Below the pieces are notes generated by a model. The model was not told where the DNA came from and did no database searches. It was given only the letters and a program-made list of their open reading frames with translations. This document shows positions 1 to 12,293 of a DNA stretch of 64,000 nt, one piece after another. The stretch lies in the NCBI GenBank assembly GCA_002794735.1, contig NBAZ01000013.1:604875-668874 (forward strand). Reading direction: 5' to 3'. Source of the DNA: Pyrrhoderma lamaoense (lineage: Eukaryota > Basidiomycota > Agaricomycetes > Hymenochaetales > Hymenochaetaceae). Positions within the stretch are counted from its first letter, which is position 1, and every line of letters starts with the position of its first letter. Position numbers and translations under genes: made by a program.

Positions 1-456
1 ACGGAAATATTGCTTCATGATAAAATTGGTTTACTGTCGCGCCAGGAAATATACACGTATCGAGAAAGATGCTTTGAAGGAGCATCCTCCACGTTTTGGG
101 TCTGGGGAAACTAATTCTCATGCTACTCTTGATTCGAAGGATGAACGTTCAATTGCGAATAAGCTAGCCGCTGCTGGCCAGGTAAGTTCCACACCACTCC
201 TTCATCTTCCCTTCCCTCCTTTTTATTCCGTTCTTCCTGCTGTTATCTTGACTGTTTATCCTAAATACCCTGAATACCCTTTATCTGTAAACCTTAGGAG
301 GAACATGAAGAAGAACTTGCAGGGAAGAAGAATATAACCAAAGACCCACGGGAGCCCGCTTTGAGGCACGGAAACAAGCCTTCCCGTGGTGCGGAGATCG
401 ATGCTGAGCTTCAGGCCGAGGACGAAGAGACGCTCAGAAGGAAAGGTATCGCATAA
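1..456 (+). CDS. 3' end of a small unrecognised fungal gene (partial)
   Basis: Two exons are visible. The first ends at 181 before a GTAAGT donor; the second runs 298-456 after a CCTTAG acceptor and ends in TAA. The first exon probably begins at 46, after a GCCAG acceptor, so the N-terminus lies outside the window or in earlier exons. The tail is strongly charged and contains the segment KPSRGAEIDAEL followed by acidic residues. I have an impression of similar short tails in small fungal proteins but cannot name a family. No membrane segment or catalytic motif is visible. I am fairly sure it is coding, because the frame continues across a canonical intron; function unknown. Confidence 0.6.
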
Positions 457-3400
457 GATAGGAACATAGTGTGGTCTTCGAGAAATTACAGTTCATTGTA
501 ATATAGTCGATGTTATCCGAGTTATAATACAGTTGTACAATCATAACGAGATAAAACGTTCAAACGTGCCGGTCCATGAATGGCTGAGCTTGAATATAAT
601 TTGATCACTAATCTATATCGAAATTGTAGCTCAGTGCTTACAGGTACTCGTATTCAATCGATAAAACCTCTACTTAGTCGCTGAAGAGGTTTTCGCAAGT
701 AAAAGAGCTCCTTTAGTGTGTGCACCAGAAAGAAGACTTGTTTATAATTAGTCACCTAGAGATAAACGATGAAGTCTTTAGCTATCCTTGGAAACATACA
801 ATATCATTCACCTAGATGAGTATATATCCATTCAATCATGAGACTTCTATATCCACCGTTGCTTGTATTCTTAGTTTCTATAACAATTGGAACACCGCAG
901 ATTTGTTCGTGTAAAACACTATCTTCCTTTCATCGGGAAAAGCTAGGCTACTCCATAACCTTGTTATCCAATCGATTTAATATATTCCGCGTATCGTATA
1001 GGGCTTGTGTTAGTTCTTCATGACGACGCCTTTGAATTCAATACGCCAGCCACAATCAAAGCTGGGTACAAAACTTTCAAACTCCGATCTTTCGGGTCGA
1101 TAGAAAGTAAAAAGAGCCGATTGTATTTAGGTGACTTCATACCGTGCTCTTAGTTTCGTATACGAGCAAAATCCGATCTCACACTCCTAGTATCAAGTCC
1201 CTCAGTACCGGATATCGTAGCTAGTAATTCCAAATAGGAAATTCTCACAAGGTACGAGAAAGATGGGAACTGTGGGGACCATCTCAGTGTTACCCACGTT
1301 TCGCCTTAAAAAAGTCGTATCGAAAAGATGCCATTTTATCCTTATTAGAATTAAGAGTGCTCTATTCATTTTTTGTGTATTTTCACATGTGTGAGTTCAG
1401 ATCTGAGCGACTCATTATCTCTTATCTATGACTCACTGAGAATATACTAATTGTACTAACTTAGGGTCTACCTATGCCATCATAATGGATTAGGCCCTCC
1501 ATTCAAGAGTTAATTACCATCTATTAACTGAATGCGGGTACAGATTAGTTGCTAGTAGGGTTTATCAGTGGTAATACACCAAACAGCGCCATTATTTCAA
1601 ACATCGAATAATTATGGAAGATCAATGTTTTTGTTTCAAAATTCAGCCCCTGTACATCGCGAACCAGAAGTTAGATGAGAATCCCAAAAGAGGTGGCTGA
1701 CCCGGCTGAACTTCAAAGTTGTAACTCCGACCCGATAAGGTCAACGTAAGGATATGACGCTCATTCCTCTTGAATTCTCATGATTCTCGTTATTATGATC
1801 TTTTGCACATTACTGTATTCTCTCACTCTCCCTCGGATCGGCCCGTCCAGGCCTCGCCATACTCAAGGCACTAATTACTGAAGTTGTGTGAACAACAGGA
1901 CATAGAAGAGGTGCTCTAAAGTCATCTGATAATACTATCTCTCAAGAGTTCAGAAAAGAAAGAAAAAACGAAGTGAAGAGGGTCACAAGGAGCATATGCT
2001 ATTACTTGTACACTTTATTTGTCAAACTTCTGATCTCGTTTTCAAACGTGTTGCATATGCACATTAACGAGATCCGAAGAATGGTACAAGTCATAATGCT
2101 GTTTCTAGCTAATCGACGGATTTTTTCTCACATACGGAGATGACACAACGTCTCTCCGGTGATACCAATCACTGATGACATTTCTAGATTCAGGTATATG
2201 GTCTCAGGATAGCTGGTCACTCGAGTTATCAGCTGCCACCGTGATGTAGAAGTTTTTTTCTATGTTAGTGACAGACACAGGCGTAGAAAGACACCGGCTA
2301 ATGGTTTTACATGTGTATTCATGTACTAAGAAGCTCGAGCAGCATAGCTGAGAATAGGATTGGGCATCAGACCCTGTATCGGGGTATATCATACCATTTC
2401 GGACCAATCTTCTTCTGATGTAGGTAGTCCTAGGTAACTTGGACAAACCGAGGCTACAGATAGCCGAATACATGAAAACGCTTTAAGTGACAAGTAAATC
2501 TTCAATACACGGATTTTCCTTGACCTGTTCTATACGATACCACCATTCGTACATACAAGTTACATCTCAAGTGCCTGTCACCATTTTGACCAAGCTCTCT
2601 GGATTAAGGAATCGCATGGTCGGCATGCCCGTGTGTATTCTGATGATCATGAATCGTGATTACGTCTTGCATACAATATTCTAGTGTTGTGCCTTGCGGC
2701 TTAGACAGGCCTAGAGAAAGGATAGAAGCGCATGACAAAGTAATAAGAATACATTGCACATCCCTCAGTTTTAACAAACACCGAGGTGAATCAGAAAGGA
2801 AGAAGGGAACTTAAAACCAAATCGACGAGTCCATTCTTTCGCTTTACTCGTCCCCAACCGAGCCGAGCTCCTTTCATGCCTGTGTGCATGTTCTTTTTGT
2901 CCCTTGGCCATGTTTCTACTCAAAATTAACTGCGCCTCATTTTCGAATGTCCGAGTCATCCGAATCTAGAATTGATCTGCTCGTTTTCTTTTCATCACTC
3001 TCAGAGCTAAAAGCTCCGAGTGAATAAAAATAATCTTGCGAGACTGTAAAACCGAGACAAGAAAGGCTCAGAACTGTATCAGAAATGGGAAGGATCAACA
3101 AAACCAGACAAACAGGCAGGCTAAAGTTGGATACTCACTAAGATGTAACCAATCTTTTCCAATATATAGGGAACCCCTCCGCTGAACTCGTTAGCCGGCT
3201 CCACTTTTGAAGGAAAAGGATATTTAGGACGTGAGCGAGACTCTGAGAAAAGAAAGCGAAGCACTGGGTCTTTTCTTGGAGGGAGACGGGGGTTCATTGG
3301 TCGTCCGTCCATCCGGCGCAACAATTTCGGTGCCATTAAAGGACCCGCTTGCGTCTATGTTTGCACTTGTGTATGGGGGAAGCGCGGGGGTGGTCAGATC

Positions 3401-5342
3401 TAAGTAAAGATCAGCTAAAAGCACGCTCACCAATTAAGCAGACTAGAAGGGAGGATACTCTGAAAAAAAGAAAATTCAAATCTCGTATTTGCCCCGGATG
3501 ACAGAAAATAGCGAAGCCACATATACATGCACAAAGACAGCATTACGCCAACAAAGAGATCAATTGATTACATGTAAGGTATATGATATATTTTGTGCAT
3601 GTATACATAGACACTTCTTCCCACCCGATATCTCAATTGTATACACACATACATGTGTATGAAATTTACGCGAGAAAGAAGAGCTGTCCATCTCTCATCT
3701 CTCCCCCTCTCATCTTCCCTTCTTCTTCTCTCCTTCCTTTTTCTGGGCATGTATAGATTACACACTCCGAGAGCTAAATTAGCCGTGCATTCTTCCTATA
3801 TTGGAAAGGGGAGGAATGGAAGGGGGATGTGTCATTTGGTACATCAATACTCAATTTACAGATCATCGGAAAGGGGGGGGGGGAGGATGAAGACAACAAG
3901 AATGACAAGGCCAGGCTATAACAAAACTTGCATTGTTTTGTATCTATCGTGATATGCGGACGTATCAAAGTTGCTTTGGGTCATATATGTGCGAGTTAGA
4001 CTGTGTGGAGGATAAATATAACGACAAAAGAGCAATTGAGGCGATATCCTAGCTGTCGTTTTCCTTTTTGAGAAAGCCTGGTAAGAAATAAGGACGTCGT
4101 AGTCCTTCCAAGTAGCCAAGAGAAGTCGTTAATAAGAGTGATTGGAATAAAATTAAATGTCTCTCATATCTTCATCACCATCCAGGGATGGGACGGGAGA
4201 ACTTTCGAATAAGATAGTCTGTTTCCCCGCATTTTCAGGCTTTGATTTTTATTTCTTTGGTATCATGCTAACAAACTATCTTTCTCTCTTAATTATCGAA
4301 GGGGAAAAGGATATTCATTCAATCCTCATCGTGATCTTGATTGAAATATGAGTTTGCATCCTCTACATCTCACACGTATAGACTATCACTTTGGAGGTTG
4401 GGGGGGGGGGGGGGAGGGAAGGGACCGGCGGGGATAGAGAGGATGAAGGATCGCCTAGTCTAGTTCAGATACATGTGTATTAAGACTCTTTGTCATAGTG
4501 AATTGGTCTCCGAGCGAGTGCGTGTGTGTATTCATTAACATGTATGTATATTTGTATCCATTCAGTATATGTCACCGGATAAACCCGGAAAATGGCGCTT
4601 AAGCACCTCCTCCCCCCTCTTTGACCAATATTCTCTAGTCCTTACTCCCGGGCTCATCGTAGCTAGCAATAGGTGTATGTACCGTGAGTGCATACATCTT
4701 TGTTTGTGTATATATCGTTTGATGGGGCATGTAAATATGCATATGTACAGGGCCGGTGGTGTCACGGTGGGAGGGGGATGAACAAGCTTCTTATATTTGT
4801 CACTTGTACATGTACATGATTATAGAAACTAGACATGTATATCCCAATGTAGATCAACAGAGTTACATGTATGTCAAAGGTACTAGGAAGTACAAGGTTG
4901 CACAGAGAGACAAGAAAAAGAGAAGTTCGATGCGTACTTTCGGATATAGTGATACTGGAATAGGAGAGTTGTATACTAATACGATATTACTCTGAGCAAC
5001 CATAAATAAGGGGGTTGTTACAGCGCCTTATGAGACTATAGAGAACGGGGAAGGTGAGGTCGCTTGAGGAGGGGAAGGGGGCATCAGTGATACAAACGAG
5101 AATATGGCGCACACAATGAAAAAGAAAAAAAAACAATCATCAAGTCACACGTACTATATGATGTGTATGGTGCGTGTGTCCTGTGAAGGGTATAACAACA
5201 CACATACATACACACGTCTCTCCTGACTCTTCTTTCTTTTCTTGTATTCCTTTGTTCTTATGCTCCCCTCGGATCTCTTCTTTTCCTGTCTTCCAGCTTC
5301 CTTCCTTCTTGTCCGTATGTCTATCTGTATTGTTTCTAAATA
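457..5342. other. Gene-poor intergenic region, 4.9 kb
   Basis: I see no ORF with family resemblance on either strand. The left half (457-2960) is ordinary mixed sequence with many stops in all frames. From about 3600 the texture becomes low-complexity, with CT-rich runs and TG/CA-rich stretches such as 5160-5220. A G tract of roughly 17 lies near 4400. A possible tiny spliced gene on the minus strand (3336-2966) is discussed in the findings. No transposon domains were recognised. Confidence 0.6.
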
Positions 5343-8300
5343 TTACATGTTCATGCGACACACAGACCCATGCCCTGTATTCCCGTCGAAAACAAACATG
5401 TTCGTGATTGGCTGCTCTTTTCTTGAAAGAGCCCGGAGCATGTCCTGTGCTAGCATCCCTCCTACTACAGCACATACAGGGGAAAGCTCGTGTCTTGCCC
5501 CGTCTGCGATGGGACTAGATAATGGGATGGTTCAGAAACATCAGATTCCCATTTATTGAGGACATATGTTGGATTTTGTACGTCGCCGATTAATCGGGAA
5601 ACGCAGGTATTCAGTAATGATAATAGTAGAAATAATGATGAAAAAGAAAGACAAGGATTAGTACTTCTATACCTTAAACCTCATCAGATCAGAGATTAAG
5701 AAGATAAACACCCACTCGAGAATAGTCCTTGAAACATATTTGATAACTTTCTCGTTTACTTTTGCGTTGGTAAGCATCGGATCAGCTATAAACGATAGAT
5801 CGATTCCTTGATCCCTTTTCCATGGTGTCAACCATCCATGACGTCTTTCAAACTCGAATATCGCTGAATTAGTAAGGGAGATGAAGAGAATATAGAAAGA
5901 GTAAGATGTTAGCATGGTATCTTAACAGCACGAAATAAAAATATAGCAAAAAAGAGAAGAAAAGGAAAATACCAAGACCAATAAAAAGCGAGGCTATATC
6001 CTGAGTTCTCAAAAAAAAATAAGAACGGAGAAAGAATATCAAAATTAAAAGTAAATGACAATAAAAAGGTGAATAAACGAAAATTAAAATCATAAAGCAA
6101 ATTAATATCTCTAGCCAGTAAAAGGGCCACTTACCCAAAACGGCAAAAACCACCGCAGGATTCAGTTCCTTGGTCTGAACCCGAGTCAGTTTATCCCAAC
6201 TGTATGGCTTTATAGCCGTACTAAACGGGCAATATGACAGCTTAATCATTTCTTGCTTTGTTGCATCCTTTTTCTTAGGATCCAGGGACGCTCTGTCCTC
6301 CGTTGACAACGCCAATGATATCAATAGATGACGGGTAGGCAGGGGGAGGGAATGAGGTCCAGTCCCGTTTAAAGCCACCATACGTGAGTATTAACGGGGT
6401 AAAAAGAAAGAGAAGGTTCATAGGACAAGTAAACCCGAGGGATGTGGGACATGGAGGAGCGGGAGAGGGGTGGTAAGGCCCGAGGACACAGCATCAAGCC
6501 CATTCACGGTATTCGAGCAAGTATAATGCAAGCAATCAAAAAAAATCCACAGGAGAAAAAAAAAGAGAAAAAAGGAGTCAGTAAATCCCATTCAACTCAT
6601 AGCAAAGTAGAGACAAAAAAAAGGTGAAAGAAATCTCGGAGAAAAAAGAAAAATAATAATCACGGGGCAGGGTACTCGTAATCGATGAGGTCGCAAAAGA
6701 TGAATCCGATAAGACCATAAGTTCTTCCGGCATAAAACAGTTTGTTCTGGGACCGACAGGCATCGTTCACACGAACCTATAGTTAAAATATTTACAGTAA
6801 GTATCCAACTTTAAATGATGATGATAATAGGAGTATGGCGTGTGTCTCTTTGAACTGGATATGTACAGATTTCGAGTATAAGATTTTGATTGGTGTCGAG
6901 TGAACTTACCATAACATTGTGCTCGATGTCAGTCACACACACCATGTCAACATCCTTGATCGTTTGTTCAATATTTTCGGGTTTCAAAGGATCAAGGGAG
7001 TCTATGGTCTCAATAGTAACCAGAGGGTTCAAACTTTCAATTCTAGATTTGGCAGCGTGTACCCTCTGTAGAGAGAGAGGTGTAAGAGGAGGCCACACGC
7101 CCGGTAGATACTGCGTTAGCTTACTGATTCTAGACGAAATCGGATGGAAAATTACGTTTGAAAAAAAAGTACAAAAAGAACAAAACAGGGAGAATGGATA
7201 CGAAGTGAGATAGAAAGGGAAAAGAAAAAAGTTATTTCAAATAGATTTATTCTTAACCCCCCTCCCTCCTCATCTGATACTCCAAGTGGTTGAAGGTTGA
7301 AGCGGGAAATTCCCGCTAGAACTCTTTATAAGAGAGTAAAACGAGGAGGAAATAGAAGAAAATATAAAAGTGTGTATCGAAAAGTTAATTCATAGACTGC
7401 TGATTGGAGGAGAAGAAGAATGAAAAGGAGAGAAAGAACAGATAAAGTAACCTCAAACCCAACCGAATGCACATTTTCTAAAGATGCGAACGTACCTTCT
7501 TACCAACGTCCTCATCTCGGAAAAAGAAACCGGCACCGAGGTCTTGCTCTTCAATCACAGCATCGTCAACAATAATAAGCTTGCCAATTCCTGCAAGTAC
7601 AATGTTCTTTATCGTTTCTGTCGCAGTTCCGCGGAGCCTTACGATCATTATCGTTGCATTTCGCATCCTATGAGAAATATTTTAGTTTTATCATTGCATG
7701 GTCCTGCTCCAAAAAAAGAAGGAAAAAAAGAGAGAAAGAAAAAAGGAAGCTTCATGAAAAGGACAAAAAAAGAGGGGGAGGGGTATTTCAAATAGGTCGA
7801 GACTAATACTACTCCGCGAACCAAGCCGAAGAGAATAGAAAAGGACGTCTCTCAAATTTCCAAAGAATTTGAAATCATCAGTATAAGTGTAGGAATGTAG
7901 GAATGAAGGGACCATGGATCCGAGATTGAAAAAAGAAAAGAAAAGGTACATCAAGCCACAAAAGGTCCTTGACGTTCAAAGTTTTCAACGCAAAATACTA
8001 GAGAAAAAAACTACACACCTCTGTTGAGCGTCCAGACCCCAAAGCCGGATCTGTCGGTCATACACAGCAGCCTCGGCTACATGCGCGAGAAGGGCACGAA
8101 GGGAGGAGGGGGCGCGAGAAAAATAATAATAATGAAATAAAGGGATCCCATACCGTAATTGCCGTCGATTTGCGGATGCGGGGTTAATAAAGAAGAAGAA
8201 AAAAAAAGTTTCCCCAGAATCATTTGTCGCCAATTATCCCACATTGTCGGTGATTATTATTATTATTATTCGTTTATTATTATTAAACGTTTTATCCAGA

Positions 8301-10148
8301 TAGATCCCAGGGGGGGTTACGGGTGGAGGATGGAGTAAAAAGCACCGAAAGGAAGTAAAGGATGTAAGTTTGCCCGGAAGAAAAATGATAAAAGTAAAAT
8401 AGAAAGTTAGCATCAAGTTTAGTAAAGTTAGTTAGTTATAATGAATCCGTGAAAGAATGAAAAAAAAACTTAAAAAAAGAAATTGATTGTTCCTTATATG
8501 TTCCAAAAGGTAGGAACATTCGAAAATAACGATAGATGGAGAAGGAAAAAAAGAGGTTATTAGGTACACGCAGAACATATGACGAAGGAGAGAGAGAGTT
8601 CACAGATAGGGGGGCCACGTTTCTCAATCCCTTTGACATGTCATCACTATCATAGAGTCATGAGGTCTCAAGCTCGTAAAGTCTCGTAGAACACGTTTTA
8701 CACGAAACAAGAGAGGAAGAAGGGGTCACTGGACCACTAGACTCGTTTTCCAAAGAGCCAAGTCAATTGTATAGAACTCCCAGTCACGCAGACACGGAAA
8801 ACGGCGTATCTACGGGTTCTCGGAGGCAGAAAAGCAAGAAAGAGAAAAGAAAAATATAAAAGAAATCAAAAAATAAACCCAGTAAAGGGGGTAGGGCAGA
8901 TAGGGGGAGTCATGATGTTGTGCAAATCATTAACGGATTTTGCAGATGAATTGACACCACGGAACCAAAAGAAGTAAGGAAGCGCCAGTATTGTATGCTT
9001 CAATGATGAATGAGGGAGGATGGGTAGGATCGGAGGTTTCCTTTCACTTCCTCGGCTCGGACCAAGACAAAACAAGGGGTAGAGTGGGTTTAATGAGACA
9101 AGTTCAGGATGAATAGTAGATACCCAAAAGGGATAGGGTTGGAGCGAGAGTAAAGTTTAATGATGAATGGGCATTAAAGGTGTTAACAGATAGTGTTAGG
9201 TGGCGTTTAGCTTTGGATTCACAAGAGAATGAGGGTAGAACATAGTTGTGGCTGCTGCGTATCGAGAATAGGTAAGGTAGTCACCAGCCTCTAGTCTTCA
9301 ATGAGCCATCACCAGCTGAGCAAATCGAGATTACAGATTCAATTACTTCCCCGCTCCTATTTCCTCAATCTATGCATCACACCCCGAAAGTGTGTTAGAT
9401 GGAGGGGTACCTTAGAGGTCAAATGGCGCAGCAGCCATCAAGAATAGCAATAACATCATTAAACATGCTATTTATGTATGCTCCAACTTCTTCCATATAT
9501 ATCAACACGAAAAAAGAGAAAAAACATTCTCCCGGTGGATCCTTGGAGAACGGCATACTCTGATTTAAATAAAGACTGACTTCTCCCTCTCCAGTTTCCC
9601 TCCTTCAAAAGCAAAAGACAAAAAAGGAAAGTTTAAAAAAGATAGAAATCGAGTCGGCGACAACACGATCCCATTCGACGGTATATGTGTAGATGGATAA
9701 ATAAAAGTAAAGCAAAAGTGCGAAAACTCTAATAATAGAGTCCTCGAAAATGTAATTGAGAAACAAGTTTTATGTTGGATATATAGACAAAATTGCTCCG
9801 ATCCCGTAGGGATGAATATGATATATATGAAAGGATAAGAATAGCTTAAAGATAATAACAGATATAAAGAAAAAAGGAATAGTAAAAGAAAAGAAAAGAG
9901 GGAGAAAAGGACAAGAAAATATGTATGTAATTAGAGAATCAAAGACAAAGCTTACCTTCAGTAATCTCAACCGGAGCACCTCTTTTCCCTTCTTCTTCTC
10001 CTTCTCCTTCTTTCACCTCAACAACATCCTCTTCCATCTCCCCATTCTCTCCATTTTCTACATGTTCTCCGTTCTCCGTAGTTAGTAAAGAGTTGGAATT
10101 GTTCTCCTCATTTTGCGTTGTTGTAAGAGGTGCTTGCTCTACCTCCAT
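5343..10148 (-). CDS. AOS1: SUMO-activating enzyme E1 subunit AOS1 (SAE1)
   Basis: AOS1 pairs with UBA2 to adenylate SUMO and pass it to UBC9, mainly in the nucleus. Exons on the minus strand: 10148-9956, 8076-8019, 7667-7496, 7065-6910, 6776-6664, 6292-6135, 5863-5716, 5514-5343. They sum to 1170 nt, an exact ORF of 389 residues; human SAE1 is about 346. Family landmarks appear in order: AAVYDRQIRLWG, AQQRMRNATIMIV, the LAGIGKLIIVDD nucleotide-binding strand, QTKELNPAVVFAVLG, and near the end SPVCAVVGGMLAQD. There is no catalytic cysteine, as expected for this subunit. The N-terminus adds about 60 mostly acidic residues before the conserved core. I chose the ATG at 10148 because it is the only in-frame ATG upstream of the core that splices in phase. 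About three quarters of the gene is intron. Confidence 0.92.
8077..9955 (-). other. 1.88-kb first intron of AOS1
   Basis: The donor GGTAAGCTT at 9955 and the acceptor ATGTAG just before 8076 join ITE to AEAAVYDRQ in frame (phase 1), which matches the usual start of the AOS1 fold. The interior has no ORF I recognise on either strand. It carries AT-rich and purine-rich runs, including TTATTATTATT near 8250. Confidence 0.7.
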
Positions 10149-12293
10149 CTCTGTCACGTTTCTGGTCTTCCTTCGTACTCTGGGCAAAGCTTTTGCTTTT
10201 CTTTTATTTCTTTGTTTTCCTTTTACTCCTTTTTTTGGATTGTATTCAGATCCAGAGTCTTTACGAAGCCAAACCTCTTTGCCGCCTTTCCTTTCCTTTC
10301 CTTTCCTTCTAAGATCTGAGTGATGAGTATGAGTAATGAATGATGCTTGCTTGACCGGAGTGAGTTTTGGTCCTATGTAGCGTAGTACGTGTCACGTTAT
10401 AGAAAACCAGAACAATAAGCTATTTCGCGAGCTGCCTTGAGTTTTGAGTTATACAGAATATAACTCCAACTCTCTCTCGAAGCACACTTTATGCAATGGG
10501 CTCGCGGTTGGTAACACTTTTTCGTGATGTGTGACATCCTTGTAACGCGTCGCGCTATTCAATTTCCTTCAATCCTTGTTAGCGCGTTCTGTTCCATCCC
10601 GGGCGATATACGGTATACGGTATATTATATACATTTAACGTGAACGTATAGTTATATACTCAGATTTAATTACTGTAATATGAAATTATAAATTTGTTAA
10701 AGCTGGGGTTGTGTATCGAACAACCACACTTGAAAAGTTATTAATTGATAGGGAGGGTAAAAAAGGGATTTTGGTTACTCATTTCTCATACAATAAACTA
10801 TACAAAAAAGTAAGGAAAGAGTGCGTTTTACGTTCAAGACTAACAAAAGTGATCAAACGATGACTTACGAAAATAATAATACATGTAATTTTCTCGTTTT
10901 TCGTTTTTCGTTTTTTTTTTTTGAAATTCGATGCAACGAAAGAACGAACGAATGACAAAAAAAAGAGAAAGTTTAATGTTAGGTTCTGTCAATAGGTCAT
11001 AGATAGGTTTTGGGGTATATACATCGGAATATTTATAATTAAAGAAAAAAGAAAAAAATAGAGCAAGAGAGAGAGAGAAGATAGAGAAAGAAAGAAAGAA
11101 AAAAGCAGGAAATGATGAAAAGAAATGAAAAACCCACGGGACATCGACCGACAAACCAAAAAACCAAACAAGCAGAACAAGCAGACAAGGAAAAAAAGAG
11201 AAAGAGCCCCTCATACGACGTACAACCATACAACCATACAACCATACAACCATACATCATCTACGTATACATTGGTAGATCGTAAATCATAGATTGTAAT
11301 GTGTAATTTGCGTTTGTATTTGTATTGTATCTGAGTAATGTACGTCATTCGCATTCACACTGTAGCTCCCAACTCTTCAACAAACGTACACGTACGTGGA
11401 TATAAGTGGGTTTGGAGTTGACAGGTGAAAAAGGGGGGTGATAGTTATCCGAGGAAGAGGAGGAGAAGAGACCAGGATAAAACGAGAAAGAGAGAAAGAG
11501 AGAGAAAGAGAAACGTTTCATAAATCATACAGACATAAACCTAACCGTACAGATATAAACACAGGGGCTCCAAAACAAAGCAAAACGAAGAAAGAAGGGG
11601 GAAAGGGGAGGGGAGGAAGAGGAGAGAGACAAAGACAAATAGAGGAATTTGAGAACGAAATTCGAGATCGAAAAAAAACAGAGTAGAGATAGTGGGAATA
11701 AGAAAAGGAATGATAAATAACATAACAAAAACGTAAGAGACAAAGAAACCACCAAAAAAAAGGACTAATAAGTAAAAGGGTTGACAAGAGGAGGGGGAGG
11801 GGTAACGCCAAGATAATTACCGATTGAAATGAAAAGATTGAGAATTGAAGAAAGGTGGGAAGGGGTAAGAGAAGAGAAGTTACTGAATCGCGTATGTATG
11901 AAACCCAGGGAGAGAGAGGTAAAGAGTGAGAGAGAGAGTGAGAGAGGGAATAGAGGAGTAGAAGACCCAGTTATAATCGACGTTACTATTGATGTAAATA
12001 TTGGGGGGGAGGTGTTTGCAATTCGCGTAAGAACCAATAACTAAGTAAGTAAGTAAGCCAACCAAGTACAAAGAAAAATATAAGTGGTAGATATAAAAAT
12101 TTGCTTCTCGTTCCCCCCCCCTCCCTCCAAAAAATATAAAAGGTAGATACACAAGTTTGAATTCCGGAGTATAAAGAAAAGAGTAAAAGAGAACGAGAGA
12201 GAGAGAGAGAGAGATAGGAAAAAAGAAAAAGAGAACTAAGATATATATATTAAAAATGTCTTCATGATTTTTCCCTAAACCCAAACACCCAAG
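10149..12293. repeat. Intergenic region with purine-rich DNA and an 8-bp minisatellite
   Basis: This separates the 3' end of the Zn2Cys6 gene from the start of AOS1, both on the minus strand. The plus strand is dominated by A/G runs between 11040 and 12240, with GA repeats near 11480-11510 and 12195-12215. At about 11219-11258 the unit ACAACCAT repeats about four times. A CTTTC pentamer repeats about four times at 10288-10310, in the likely 5' UTR of AOS1. No gene seen. Confidence 0.6.

Noticed and set aside
2204..2473. Retrotransposon-like ORF on the minus strand
   Set aside because: No protease, reverse transcriptase, integrase or RNase H motif, no long terminal repeats, and no continuation in neighbouring frames.
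8154..8240. An ORF near 8240 that could serve as a first exon of AOS1
   Set aside because: It splices in phase to 8076 but encodes an atypical Phe/Ser string; the exon at 10148-9956 gives the family-typical ITE-AEAAVYDRQ junction and an exact-length ORF.
10840..12284. Many overlapping ORFs in all frames
   Set aside because: Purine/pyrimidine asymmetry keeps frames open; products are low-complexity and lack splice-supported extensions.
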